Assembly (NCBI GenBank): GCA_900316935.1
Contig: ONEW01000006.1
Span: forward strand, 1-64,000
Source of the DNA: an uncultured Selenomonadales bacterium
GTDB taxonomy: Bacteria; Bacillota; Negativicutes; Acidaminococcales; Acidaminococcaceae
Direction of reading: 5' to 3'
Length of the DNA stretch: 64,000 nucleotides
In this document: piece by piece, positions 50,515 to 58,966 of the stretch
Layout: each line of letters opens with the position of its first letter
Numbering within the stretch: position 1 is the stretch's first letter
The notes under the pieces: model-generated
What the model saw: the letters and a program-made list of their open reading frames with translations, nothing else
Databases searched by the model: none
Told to the model about the DNA's origin: nothing
Translations under genes and position numbers: made by a program

Positions 50515-52659
50515 TCAGTCAGTCCCCTGTGCCGCCGCCACCGTCTTGCGGTACGGTGCAGCCGGGCGCAAGATGAAGTACAGGGCCACGGCAACCAGGA
50601 CACAGGCAATGCCCTGCATAATGCCGAACGGCGTGCCATAGAAGGCCCAGCCGCCCAGGTTGTAGACCACGAAGGCCAGACCATAACCGATCATGCACTG
50701 GAAGCCGATGGCCAGGGCCGCCCATTTCTTGTCGCCCATTTCACGGGCCGTCGTAGCCATAGCGACCAGGCAGGGCGGGTCAAACAGGTTCAGGACCATG
50801 TAGGTGAAAGCCGTGAGCGGGGTGAACATGGCGGCAATACCTTTGAACACGGCTTCTTCGTTTTCCGGATCGGCGCCGGCCAGGATCCCCAGCGTACCGA
50901 CGGCCTGTTCCTTCGCCATGAAGGCGGAAATGACGGCGACGGTGTTCTTCCAGTCACCCAGGCCAAGGGGCGAGAAGATCCATGCGAAGGTGTTGCCGAC
51001 GCCGGCCAGCATGGACTGTTCGACATCCTCCACCATCTCCAGGCTCGTGTTGAAGGCCTGCAGGAACCAAATGATGACGCAGACCGTGAAGATGATCGTG
51101 CCGGCCTTGACGATGAAGCCGCGGGCACGTTCCCACATGTGGATCAGGACACCTTTGAAGGAAGGAATATGGTAGGCCGGCAGTTCCATAACGAAGGGAG
51201 CCGGTTCGCCGGCAAAGAATTTCGTCTTTTTCAGGGCGATGCCGCCGAGAATGATGATGGCGATGCCCAGGAAGTACATGGCCGGTGCCACGAAGACCGA
51301 ATCAGGGAAGAAGACCGACGTCACCATGCCGATGATTTCCGTCTTGGCAGAGCACGGAATGAACGTGGCCAGCATAATCGTCATACGGCGGTCGCGCTGT
51401 TCCTCAATCGTGCGGGCCGCCATGATGGCCGGCACACCGCAGCCCGTACCGATCAGTACGGGGATGAAGGATTTGCCGGACAGGCCGAATTTGCGGAAAA
51501 TGCGGTCCATGATGAAGGCGACGCGCGCCATGTAGCCCGAGTCTTCCAGCAGGGACATGAAGAAGAAGATCAAGAGGATCTGCGGCACGAAACCCAGCAC
51601 CGTGCCGACGCCGCCGATGATGCCATCGACGATGAGGCTGCTCAGCCAGTCCGGCGCCGCGATGCTTTCCAGGAACCCGTTGGCCGCGTCCGTCACGATT
51701 TCGCCGAAGAACACGTCGTTCGTCCAGTCCGTGGCCCAGCCGCCGACGGTCGTCACGGAAATGTAATACATGACCGTCATGACGGCCACGAAAATCGGCA
51801 GGGCCAGAAAGCGGTTCGTCACGATACGGTCGATTTTGTCCGACGTAGTAAGCGCATGTTTCGCCTCTTTTTTGTGAACCGCTTCTGCAACCAGTTTTTC
51901 AATGTATTCATACCGCTGATTGATGATGATGCTTTCCGCGTCATCGTCCATCTCCTGCTCGCAATCCTGGATGTGCATGTCCAGATGCCGCAAAAGTTCC
52001 GGCGGAATGGCCATACCATCCGTTATGTCCTTATCCCGTTCGAAGACCTTGACGCTGTACCAGCGCAGGTTGCGCGGCTCGACCAGGTCCGCGATGGACT
52101 CCTCGATGTGGGCCAGCGTATGTTCCACGCTGCCGGTGAACACATGAGGCGGCTCTTTCGGAGGCTTGCGGGCCTGGGCAATGCGCAGGGCCGCTTCGGC
52201 TGCCGCAAGGCAGCCCTCCCCCTTCAGGGCGCTGATTTTGTAGATCGGGCACCCCAAGGCTGCCGACAGTTTGCTCAAGTCTATTTCGTCTCCCCAGGCG
52301 TCGACCAAATCCATCATGTTGATGGCCAGGACGACCGGAATCCCGACTTCAATGAGCTGTGTCGTCAAATACAGGTTCCGTTCGATGTTGGTGCCGTCGA
52401 TGATGTTCAAAATGACATCCGGTTGTTCCTGTACCAGATACCGGCGGGAAACTTTTTCCTCCAGCGTGTATGGCGACAGTGAATAGATACCGGGCAGGTC
52501 CTGGATGATGACATCCTTATGGCCCTTCAGCAGCCCGTCCTTCTTCTCCACCGTGACACCGGGCCAGTTGCCTACATACTGGGTACTGCCCGTCAATTCA
52601 TTGAACAACGTGGTTTTCCCGCAATTGGGATTGCCAGCCAGCGCAATCTTGATTTCCAT
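50515..52659 (-). CDS. feoB: Ferrous iron transporter FeoB
   Basis: A 714-residue ferrous iron importer. The N-terminal G domain has GNPNCGKTT (G1), DLPGIYSLSPYTLEE (G3 and switch) and NMMDLVD (G4). A helical GDI domain (about 170-270) is followed by a membrane domain with two Gate motifs (IGTGCGVPAIMAART and PCLVAMATTAREMG). It is encoded downstream of two feoA genes. AAAGGATAGG precedes the ATG. Confidence 0.96.
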   Translation of the reverse strand: MEIKIALAGNPNCGKTTLFNELTGSTQYVGNWPGVTVEKKDGLLKGHKDVIIQDLPGIYSLSPYTLEEKVSRRYLVQEQPDVILNIIDGTNIERNLYLTTQLIEVGIPVVLAINMMDLVDAWGDEIDLSKLSAALGCPIYKISALKGEGCLAAAEAALRIAQARKPPKEPPHVFTGSVEHTLAHIEESIADLVEPRNLRWYSVKVFERDKDITDGMAIPPELLRHLDMHIQDCEQEMDDDAESIIINQRYEYIEKLVAEAVHKKEAKHALTTSDKIDRIVTNRFLALPIFVAVMTVMYYISVTTVGGWATDWTNDVFFGEIVTDAANGFLESIAAPDWLSSLIVDGIIGGVGTVLGFVPQILLIFFFMSLLEDSGYMARVAFIMDRIFRKFGLSGKSFIPVLIGTGCGVPAIMAARTIEEQRDRRMTIMLATFIPCSAKTEIIGMVTSVFFPDSVFVAPAMYFLGIAIIILGGIALKKTKFFAGEPAPFVMELPAYHIPSFKGVLIHMWERARGFIVKAGTIIFTVCVIIWFLQAFNTSLEMVEDVEQSMLAGVGNTFAWIFSPLGLGDWKNTVAVISAFMAKEQAVGTLGILAGADPENEEAVFKGIAAMFTPLTAFTYMVLNLFDPPCLVAMATTAREMGDKKWAALAIGFQCMIGYGLAFVVYNLGGWAFYGTPFGIMQGIACVLVAVALYFILRPAAPYRKTVAAAQGTD

Positions 52660-52740
52660 TTACCTATCCTTTCTACTTGCCGGGAAGGATGTTCCCTGTG
52701 TTTCTACCGCAAATGATGACATCCAGCGCAGCAGACCCTC

Positions 52741-52965
52741 TTACAGCGGTTCCACTTCCACCGTCGCTGCTTCATTTTTCCGCACGGAGAGGTCATAGCC
52801 CCGCACATTCAGTTCCATGGGGTCGCCCAGGGGAGCGATTTTCACTACCTTGATTTCCGTTCCCTTCGTAATGCCCATATCCATGATGCGCCGTTTCAAC
52901 GCACCGCTCCCGGTCAGCCGGGTCACTTTGCAGAGGCTGCCGATTGCCACTTCATTCAGTGTCAT
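52741..52965 (-). CDS. feoA: FeoA family protein (second feoA, adjacent to feoB)
   Basis: A 74-residue SH3-like FeoA protein: GSLCKVTRLTGSGALKRRIMDMGITKGTEIKVV and DPMELNVRGYDLSVRKNEA. FeoA is thought to bind cytosolic FeoB and tune its activity. It lies 81 nt before feoB and follows another feoA. The two FeoA proteins are clearly different in sequence. Confidence 0.92.
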   Translation of the reverse strand: MTLNEVAIGSLCKVTRLTGSGALKRRIMDMGITKGTEIKVVKIAPLGDPMELNVRGYDLSVRKNEAATVEVEPL

Positions 52966-53018
52966 GTTCTAACTCCTTCTTTCCTTGTTTTCTATAGCAG
53001 GGGAAAAACCCCGGCGCT

Positions 53019-53231
53019 TCAGTACAGGATACGGCGGGCCATCGCCTCGCCGATGCCGACGCGGCTTCCCCGGACATTGAGGATCAGGCTGCCCGCCAAA
53101 TGGCTGACGACCGTAATCCGGGCGTCCACCGTAAATCCCATTTCGGCCAGATGCTGCCGCACCTGGTCATTCCCGGTGATTTTGCGGATGGTGACCGTAT
53201 CACCTACCTCCGCCATGACCAAAGGTACCAA
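53019..53231 (-). CDS. feoA: FeoA family protein (first gene of feo operon)
   Basis: A 70-residue FeoA-like SH3 protein: MAEVGDTVTIRKITGNDQVRQHLAEMGF and SLILNVRGSRVGIGEAMARRIL. A TTG start at 53231 is chosen because GGAGGTG lies 6-9 nt upstream and VPLVMAEVGDT is the usual family N terminus; a start at the internal ATG (53216) is possible. It is the first gene below the feo promoter and the palindrome array. Confidence 0.88.
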   Translation of the reverse strand: MVPLVMAEVGDTVTIRKITGNDQVRQHLAEMGFTVDARITVVSHLAGSLILNVRGSRVGIGEAMARRILY

Positions 53232-53260
53232 GGATTTCACCTCCCCCGGCATACAAACCA

Positions 53261-53353
53261 TTAGCATTTGCTAACTCAATGTTTTAAAAAATAGGGTTAG
53301 CTTTCTCTAACCCAAAGTCTTTAAAGAACCGGTTAGTATTACCTAACCGGTTC
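53261..53353 (-). promoter_or_regulatory. three TTAG-N6-CTAA palindromes in the feo leader
   Basis: Palindromes are centred at 53267.5, 53303.5 and 53339.5, exactly 36 bp apart. All share TTAG-N6-CTAA; arms extend to 7 bp in the second (53294-53313) and 11 bp in the third (53326-53353). The third covers the predicted start of transcription. The second, read on the minus strand, is followed by TATTTTTT and could also fold as an attenuator. Confidence 0.7.
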
Positions 53354-53359
53354 GTTTTT

Positions 53360-53388
53360 AATGTACCACCCTGTATAAAGTTTGTCAA
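53360..53388 (-). promoter_or_regulatory. feo operon promoter
   Basis: On the minus strand TTGACA (53383-53388) lies 17 bp from TACATT (53360-53365) with an extended TGG. Transcription would start near 53353, at the edge of the first palindrome encountered. Confidence 0.72.
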
Positions 53389-53432
53389 TAAAAAAATTAC
53401 AGGAATTTTAAAACGGAAAGCGCATCCGATGC

Positions 53433-53870
53433 TTATTTTCCCGTCAAATCGCTGGTGCAGTGCGGGCAGCGCGTAGCGTCATCGGGGATTTCGGTCTTGC
53501 AGAAGGGGCACAGGCGCGCTGCTTTCGCCGGCGGCTTGGGAACCAGGCGGTTGATCTGCTTGATGACCAGGAAGACGGCGAAGGCCACCAGTATGAAGTC
53601 GATGACCGTATTGATGAAACTGCCGTAGGCGATGACGGCGGCGCCGGCCTTTTTGGCTTCGGCCAGGGTCGTCACATCCTTGTCGGACAGGTTGATGAAC
53701 AGGTTGGAAAAGTCCACGTCGCCCATCAGTTTGCCCAAAGGCGGCATAATGATGTCGTTGACGAGGCTTGTCACGATTTTACCGAAGGCGCCGCCAATGA
53801 CGACACCGACGGCCATGTCCACCACATTGCCGCGCATCGCGAAATCTTTGAATTCCTTTAACATTCCCAT
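53433..53870 (-). CDS. mscL: Large-conductance mechanosensitive channel MscL with zinc ribbon
   Basis: A 145-residue osmotic safety valve. It has the N-terminal amphipathic helix and TM1 ([28 protein letters not shown]), a periplasmic loop, and TM2 (about 86-104, [20 protein letters not shown]). The cytoplasmic C terminus carries a zinc-ribbon-like module with C121, C124, C135 and C138, an addition absent from E. coli MscL. AGGAGG precedes the ATG. Confidence 0.94.
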   Translation of the reverse strand: MGMLKEFKDFAMRGNVVDMAVGVVIGGAFGKIVTSLVNDIIMPPLGKLMGDVDFSNLFINLSDKDVTTLAEAKKAGAAVIAYGSFINTVIDFILVAFAVFLVIKQINRLVPKPPAKAARLCPFCKTEIPDDATRCPHCTSDLTGK

Positions 53871-53928
53871 GTACAGTTTCCTCCTGGAATAACTCCGCCC
53901 GCGCCGCTGGAAAACGGGTTCCGTGCAG

Positions 53929-53986
53929 ACTGACGGTCAGTTGTGATATCTGTCACTATTAAATCATCTATATCCGGCGGTGTCAA
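53929..53986 (-). promoter_or_regulatory. mscL promoter with two palindromes
   Basis: On the minus strand TTGACA (53981-53986) lies 17 bp from TTTAAT (53958-53963) with an extended TGA. Two palindromes follow: GTGA-N6-TCAC (53943-53956) and the 13-bp ACTGAC-N-GTCAGT (53929-53941). They could be operators. Confidence 0.65.
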
Positions 53987-54015
53987 TAAAATTCCTTGAA
54001 AAAGCGAAGCGCCCC

Positions 54016-54354
54016 TCATCCGGCGAACACGGTCTGTACCAGCACCATGTAGAGGATGGTGCCGGCCGCCATGGACAGGAACATCTGCCGCCGCCAGACA
54101 TGGAGGACGCCGGTCACGACCAGGGCCAGGGCCTCCGGAATGCCGTGGAGTTCCGCCGTCAGGGAAACGTCCTTGAGGCAGTAGACCACGAGCAGGGCGA
54201 AGACGGCCGAAGGCAGCACTTTGCCCAGGTACTGCACGTACGGCGGCGTCTGTTTGCCCGGCGGGAACAGGAGGAACGGGATATAGCGTGTCGCCATGGT
54301 TCCGAGGACGCACATGGCGATGGTGACCAGTTGCTGCATAAGCGTCATGTCCAT
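54016..54354 (-). CDS. azlD: Branched-chain amino acid export subunit AzlD
   Basis: A 112-residue protein with four membrane helices. With AzlC it forms an exporter of branched-chain amino acids (and analogues such as 4-azaleucine). Recognisable are [33 protein letters not shown] and [25 protein letters not shown]. The ATG at 54354 overlaps the azlC stop by one base (TGATG). Confidence 0.85.
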   Translation of the reverse strand: MDMTLMQQLVTIAMCVLGTMATRYIPFLLFPPGKQTPPYVQYLGKVLPSAVFALLVVYCLKDVSLTAELHGIPEALALVVTGVLHVWRRQMFLSMAAGTILYMVLVQTVFAG

Positions 54355-55091
54355 CAGAACTGCCCCCTTCCTCCCTGCCGCTGCAGGGGTTTCCGCAGTA
54401 TCGTCAGCACGGCCAGGATGATGACGAGGGCAGGGATCATGAAGCGCTGGGCGCCGAAAACGGCGAGACAGCCCAGGCTCGCCGCAAAGCCGACGCTGGC
54501 GCTGACATGCTGGTCTTCCTTCAGCCACTGCTCCAGGAAGATGACGGCGAACAGGGTCGTCATGATGAAGCCCAGGCCTTTCAGGTTAAACTGCAGCAGG
54601 GTGCTGAACTGGCTGCCCAGGAACGACCCGGTGACCCAGTACGAATAGTTGAGGAGGGAAATCCAGAGCAGGAACCAGCCCTTGTCGATGCCGGCAGGAA
54701 CTTCCGCCGTGTAATTGATGGCGAAGCTTTCATCGCACATCAAGTGGATCAGGAAGACCTTCTTCCAGCCCGTCCCCTTGTATTTATCCAGCATGGAGAT
54801 ACCGTAGAACAGGTGCCGTGCCTGGATGACCAGGGACAGGATCAGTGCCTGCACGGGGTTGAACGGCGCCAGAAGCAGCGTCACGGCAATAAATTCCAGG
54901 GAGCCGCCGAAAATGGTAGCCGCCATGAAGGGGGCCAGCCATTTGGGCAAGCCCATGCTGTGGGCGAAAATGCCGTACCCGATGCCGAGAAACAGGAACC
55001 CCGTCAAAATCGGCACTGTATAGGGAAACGCTGCCCGAAGGGCAGGCCACGCCTTTTCCCACCCCTTCTCCATTGCAGTTCCTTTCTCCAT
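54354..55091 (-). CDS. azlC: Branched-chain amino acid export subunit AzlC
   Basis: A 245-residue membrane protein with six or seven helices. AzlC family motifs include [57 protein letters not shown] and DESFAINY. It works with AzlD to export leucine, isoleucine and valine. AAAGGGAG precedes the ATG. A divergent promoter lies upstream, back to back with that of a sodium symporter. Confidence 0.88.
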   Translation of the reverse strand: MEKGTAMEKGWEKAWPALRAAFPYTVPILTGFLFLGIGYGIFAHSMGLPKWLAPFMAATIFGGSLEFIAVTLLLAPFNPVQALILSLVIQARHLFYGISMLDKYKGTGWKKVFLIHLMCDESFAINYTAEVPAGIDKGWFLLWISLLNYSYWVTGSFLGSQFSTLLQFNLKGLGFIMTTLFAVIFLEQWLKEDQHVSASVGFAASLGCLAVFGAQRFMIPALVIILAVLTILRKPLQRQGGRGQF

Positions 55092-55158
55092 AGGACAACT
55101 CCCTTTCCTTCGCTTTTTTCCCGCCTTTCTATTTCTCTGTGGCAGGAATGTAATCTTT

Positions 55159-55188
55159 ATTTTACCGTTGCCGCTGAAACCTTGTCAA
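55159..55188 (-). promoter_or_regulatory. azlCD promoter
   Basis: On the minus strand TTGACA (55183-55188) lies 18 bp from TAAAAT (55159-55164). The leader to azlC is about 60 nt. It is divergent from the symporter promoter 13 bp away. Confidence 0.65.
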
Positions 55189-55201
55189 CTCCCTGAAAAA
55201 G

Positions 55202-55230
55202 TTGAATAAGCAGGCAGCCTGGCGTATAAT
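55202..55230 (+). promoter_or_regulatory. promoter of the sodium symporter gene
   Basis: TTGAAT (55202-55207) lies 17 bp from TATAAT (55225-55230), giving a short leader of about 26 nt. A second TATAAT at 55241-55246 lacks a -35. AAGGAG is 6 nt before the ATG. Confidence 0.65.
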
Positions 55231-55262
55231 GGATTTACATTATAATAGTAAAGGAGTCAATC

Positions 55263-56633
55263 ATGGGAAACAGCAGTTTTTCAACCCGTCTGGGCTTCAT
55301 CCTCGTATCGGCGGGCTGTGCCATCGGTCTCGGCAACGTATGGCGCTTTCCATTCATAACGGGCAAATACGGCGGCGCGTCCTTCGTTTTGCTCTACCTC
55401 GTCTTTCTGGCCATCCTCGGGCTGCCGATCATGGTGTCCGAATTCGCAGTCGGCCGTGCCAGCGTGCACAGTGCGGCCAAATCCTTCGACATCCTGGAAC
55501 CGGAAGGGACCAAATGGCATTTGTATAAGTACGGTTGCATCATCGGCAACATCATGCTCATGATGTACTACACCATGATTTCCGGCTGGATGTTCTATTA
55601 CCTCTACAAAATGGCGGCAGGCGCCTTCATCGGCCTCGACCCCAAGCAGGTCGGCGCCATCCTGGGCGGCCTCGTCAGCGACCCGGTCACCATGACGGCC
55701 TATACCTGCGTCGTCTGCATCCTGGGCGGCGCCGTCTGCTACCTGGGCGTACAGTCCGGCGTGGAACGCATCACGAAGATCATGATGACGGCCCTGCTTT
55801 TCCTCATGGTCGCCCTGGCCATCAACTCCGTGCTGCTGCCTGGCAGTGAAGCCGGCCTGGAGTACTATCTGAAGCCGGACTTCAGCAAGCTCTCCCATTA
55901 CAGTCTCAACGAGGTCGTCTTTGCGGCCATGGGGCAGGCCTTCTTCACCCTGAGCCTTGGCATCGGTGCCCTGGCCATCTTCGGCAGCTACATCGGCAAG
56001 GAAAAACGCCTCACGGGCGAGGCCGTCTGGATCATCGTCCTCGATACCTCCGTCGCCCTCATGGCAGGCCTCATCATCTTCCCGGCCTGCTTCAGCTACG
56101 GCATCAACCCCGGTGCGGGGCCGAACCTGCTCTTCGTCACGCTGCCCAATGTGTTCAACCACATGCCCGGCGGCCGTTTCTGGGGATCCCTGTTCTTCCT
56201 GTTCATGATTTTCGCATCCATGTCGACGGTCATCGCAGTCTTCGAAAACCTGATTGCCTGCTTCATCGACCTGACGGGGCTCGACCGCAAGACCATCGTG
56301 CGCCGCGGCGTACCCGCCATGATCTTCCTTTCCCTGCCCTGCATCCTGGGCTTCAACGTGTGGAGCGGCTTCCAGCCCTTCGGACCCGGTACAGGCATCC
56401 TGGACCTGGAAGACTTCGTCGTCAGCAACAACCTGCTCCCCCTGGGCAGCCTGGTCTACCTGGCCTTCTGCACGAGCCGTTACGGCTGGGGCTGGAATCA
56501 CTTCATCAAGGAAGCAGACACGGGCAAAGGCCTCAAGTTCCCGAAGTCCATCCGTTTCTACGTCACGTATATTTTACCGGTCATCGTACTCTACATCTTC
56601 GTCAACGGGTACATCGCCATCTTCGGCCACTGA
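55263..56633 (+). CDS. Sodium-dependent transporter, NSS (SNF) family
   Basis: A 456-residue LeuT-fold symporter with about eleven to twelve helices. The TM1 signature is GCAIGLGNVWRFPFITGKYGG-type, and the TM6-like segment reads FFTLSLGIGALAIFGSYIG. Bacterial relatives carry amino acids such as tryptophan, tyrosine or leucine; the substrate here is unknown. A strong terminator follows. Confidence 0.9.
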   Translation: MGNSSFSTRLGFILVSAGCAIGLGNVWRFPFITGKYGGASFVLLYLVFLAILGLPIMVSEFAVGRASVHSAAKSFDILEPEGTKWHLYKYGCIIGNIMLMMYYTMISGWMFYYLYKMAAGAFIGLDPKQVGAILGGLVSDPVTMTAYTCVVCILGGAVCYLGVQSGVERITKIMMTALLFLMVALAINSVLLPGSEAGLEYYLKPDFSKLSHYSLNEVVFAAMGQAFFTLSLGIGALAIFGSYIGKEKRLTGEAVWIIVLDTSVALMAGLIIFPACFSYGINPGAGPNLLFVTLPNVFNHMPGGRFWGSLFFLFMIFASMSTVIAVFENLIACFIDLTGLDRKTIVRRGVPAMIFLSLPCILGFNVWSGFQPFGPGTGILDLEDFVVSNNLLPLGSLVYLAFCTSRYGWGWNHFIKEADTGKGLKFPKSIRFYVTYILPVIVLYIFVNGYIAIFGH

Positions 56634-56670
56634 GCCCTTTTCAGGGCGATGTCCCGCCCGGCCGGCCGCA

Positions 56671-56720
56671 AAATCCCCGCTTTCTGTTTCAATCTGAACA
56701 GAAGGTCCGGGGATTTTTTT
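56671..56720 (+). terminator. intrinsic terminator of the sodium symporter gene
   Basis: An 8-bp outer stem (AAATCCCC, 56671-56678, with 56709-56716) encloses an inner TTCTGTT/AACAGAA stem. T7 ends at 56720, then CTTTTT. Confidence 0.88.
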
Positions 56721-56757
56721 CTTTTTACCTCATTGCGCTGCAAAAAGGAAAAACACT

Positions 56758-56922
56758 TTGACAGGACGGGAAAAAGCGATTACGATAGGAACAAGTTCTC
56801 AAATCACAGTGATTCAGTAGGTATAACCGCTTTTGCCATATTTCGCCTTGTTGTGGAGCAGAGCGGTGCCTGCGGGAATTGCAAAATTCAATGTCTGACA
56901 CACTAACAAGGAGGAATGTCAA
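56758..56922 (+). promoter_or_regulatory. promoter and conserved leader of metQ copy 2
   Basis: TTGACA (56758-56763) lies 17 bp from TACGAT (56781-56786). The leader of about 130 nt aligns nearly end to end with that of metQ copy 1. A predicted stem pairs 56827-56836 with 56858-56866, enclosing the shared GCCTTGTTGTGG. ATCACAGTGAT (56808-56818) is a perfect palindrome. Confidence 0.6.
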
Positions 56923-57753
56923 ATGCAATTCAAGAAAGCCATCGTATCGCTCGTAGCCCTGTCCCTCATCGCCCTTGGTGCCGCCGGCTGTGGCGGTAGT
57001 GACAAGAAGGCCGCCGCCCCCGACAAGGGCGGCAAGGTCATCAAGATCGGTGCCACGGCAGGCCCGCACGCACAGGTCGCCGAGGCCGTCGCCCAGGAAG
57101 CGAAGAAGCAGGGGCTCAACGTCAAAGTCGTGGAGTTTTCCGACTATGTGACGCCGGACAAGGCCCTCGCCGAAGGCGAACTGGACCTGGCCAGCTACCA
57201 GCACAAGCCCTTTATGGAAAACTTCAATAAGAACAACAACGCCCACCTCGTCGCCATCGGGCCGACCATCCTGATGCGCATGGGCATCTACAGCGACAAG
57301 GTCAGGGACCTGAAAGCCGTACCCGACGGCGCCACCGTCGCCATCCCCAATGACCCGACCAACGGCGGCCGCGGCCTCATGCTCCTGCAAAAGGCCGGTC
57401 TCCTGAAACTCAGGGACGGCGTCGGCTTCAAGGCCACGCCGAAAGATGTCGTGGACAATCCCCACAAACTCGTCTTCAAGGAACTGGAAGCGGCCCAGCT
57501 GCCCCGCAGCCTGAAGGACGTCGACCTGGCGGTCATCACCATGAACTACGTCATGAGCGGCGGCCTGGACGTCAAGAAACAGGGCCTGTTCTGGGAAGAC
57601 AAGAACGAACCCCTGGCCGTCATGATCCTGGCTGTCGACGGCAAGAACAAGGATAACGCCGATTACCAGAAGATTGCCAGCCTGTTCCACTCCGACAGCG
57701 TCAAGAAGTATATTGCCGACACCTTCAAGGGCACCATTGTACCGGCGGAATGA
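56923..57753 (+). CDS. metQ: MetQ/NlpA-family lipoprotein (copy 2)
   Basis: A 276-residue substrate-binding lipoprotein with lipobox LGAAGC (Cys near residue 23). Features match the family: KIGATAGPHAQVAEAVAQEA, VEFSDYVTPDKALAEGELD and AIPNDPTNGGRGLMLLQKAGLL. Its N terminus is nearly identical to that of copy 1 (MQFKKAIVSL), but the binding regions differ, so the ligands may not be the same. No metN or metI adjoins it. AAGGAGG precedes the ATG. hydE follows after 16 nt. Confidence 0.9.
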   Translation: MQFKKAIVSLVALSLIALGAAGCGGSDKKAAAPDKGGKVIKIGATAGPHAQVAEAVAQEAKKQGLNVKVVEFSDYVTPDKALAEGELDLASYQHKPFMENFNKNNNAHLVAIGPTILMRMGIYSDKVRDLKAVPDGATVAIPNDPTNGGRGLMLLQKAGLLKLRDGVGFKATPKDVVDNPHKLVFKELEAAQLPRSLKDVDLAVITMNYVMSGGLDVKKQGLFWEDKNEPLAVMILAVDGKNKDNADYQKIASLFHSDSVKKYIADTFKGTIVPAE

Positions 57754-57769
57754 CTGTCCCCTCCCGCTT

Positions 57770-58876
57770 ATGGATCTGCAAACCGTTTTACACAAAGACA
57801 AACTGAATAAGGAAGACCTGGTCTTCCTCCTGGGCCTGACGGACCCCCAGGACCTGCAGGCGTTCTATGCCGCAGCCTACGCCGTCAAGCTGAAATACAT
57901 CGGCAATGTGGACTTTTACCGCGGCCTGCTGGAATTCTCCAACCGCTGCATCAAGAACTGCCGCTACTGCGGCATCCGGCGCGGCAATACGGAGGTCGTG
58001 CGCTTTGATACGCCGCGGGAAGATATCCTCCACATGGCGCGCTGGTGCTATGAGAACCACTACGGGTCCCTGTGCCTCCAGTCCGGCGAACGGCAGGACG
58101 AAGCATTCATCGCCTGCGTCGAAGGGCTGATCCGCGACATCAAGCGGATCGGCGGCGGGGCCCTGGGCCTCACGCTGTGCTGCGGCGAACAGACGGAGGA
58201 AACCTACCGCCGCTGGTTCGAAGCTGGCGCCCACCGCTACCTGCTGCGCATCGAGACCAGCAATCCCGCGCTGTATGCCACCCTCCACCCCCAGGACGGG
58301 CACCACGAATGGCAGGTCCGCAAAGACTGCCTCGACGCCCTGGCCCGCACGGGCTGGCAGGTCGGTACGGGGGTCATGATCGGCCTGCCCGGCCAGACGC
58401 TGGAAGACCTGGCCGGCGACATCCTGTTTTATGAAGACCGGAACATCGCCATGATCGGCATGGGTCCCTACGTGGTACACCACAACACACCCGTCGGCAA
58501 CGAAGTCGTGGCAGCCGGCAAAGACACGCCGGCCGACAGGGAACGCCGGCTGCGCCTCGGTCTCAACATGGTCGCCGCCACGCGGCTTTACCTGAAAGAT
58601 GTCAACATCGCCGCCACGACGGCTCTGCAGGCCCTCCATCCCCTGGGGCGCGAAATGGCACTCAAGGCCGGGGCCAACATCCTCATGCCCCTCGTGACCC
58701 TGCCCCGTTTCCGCACCCAGTACCAGCTTTACGACAACAAACCCTGCCTCGAGGACGGACAGGAGGAGTGCAAAAACTGCCTCGCCAGCCGCGTCGCCTC
58801 CATCGGCGACCGCGTGGGCTGGGACGAATGGGGTGACTCGCCGCACTTCTTCAACAACCTCGACAGACAGCCCTGA
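57770..58876 (+). CDS. hydE: [FeFe]-hydrogenase maturase HydE (radical SAM)
   Basis: A 368-residue radical SAM enzyme of the HydE type, which builds part of the H-cluster. The cluster motif CIKNCRYC gives C60, C64 and C67 and is followed by GIRRGNTEVVRF. GVMIGLPGQTLEDLAGDILF and a C-terminal Cys set (CLEDGQEECKNC) follow. BioB- or PylB-like alternatives are less likely. The ATG at 57770 has no good ribosome site, which suggests coupling to metQ. No hydF, hydG or hydrogenase gene is in the window. Confidence 0.85.
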   Translation: MDLQTVLHKDKLNKEDLVFLLGLTDPQDLQAFYAAAYAVKLKYIGNVDFYRGLLEFSNRCIKNCRYCGIRRGNTEVVRFDTPREDILHMARWCYENHYGSLCLQSGERQDEAFIACVEGLIRDIKRIGGGALGLTLCCGEQTEETYRRWFEAGAHRYLLRIETSNPALYATLHPQDGHHEWQVRKDCLDALARTGWQVGTGVMIGLPGQTLEDLAGDILFYEDRNIAMIGMGPYVVHHNTPVGNEVVAAGKDTPADRERRLRLGLNMVAATRLYLKDVNIAATTALQALHPLGREMALKAGANILMPLVTLPRFRTQYQLYDNKPCLEDGQEECKNCLASRVASIGDRVGWDEWGDSPHFFNNLDRQP

Positions 58877-58891
58877 CAACGGAATAAGGAC

Positions 58892-58952
58892 AAAAAAAGC
58901 CCCGGCGCCTTGCGGACTTGCAGCTTGTACAGTTCCGGAAGACGGCCGGGGC
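58892..58952. terminator. terminator between hydE and the YitT gene
   Basis: An 8-bp GC stem (GCCCCGGC, 58899-58906, with 58945-58952) with a long structured loop. On the minus strand seven T follow (complement of 58892-58898), so it mainly ends the YitT gene. ATTTTCT on the plus strand may serve hydE. Confidence 0.65.
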
Positions 58953-58966
58953 CATTTTCTGCCTGG

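Noticed and set aside
50473-50515. Hairpin after feoB as a normal feoB terminator
   Set aside because: On the feoB strand no T run follows; the T5 is on the plus-strand side where no gene ends.
53261-53353. feo palindromes as classical Fur or DtxR boxes
   Set aside because: The Fur 19-mer pattern is absent, and the DtxR consensus places its TTAG/CTAA halves with different spacing than N6.
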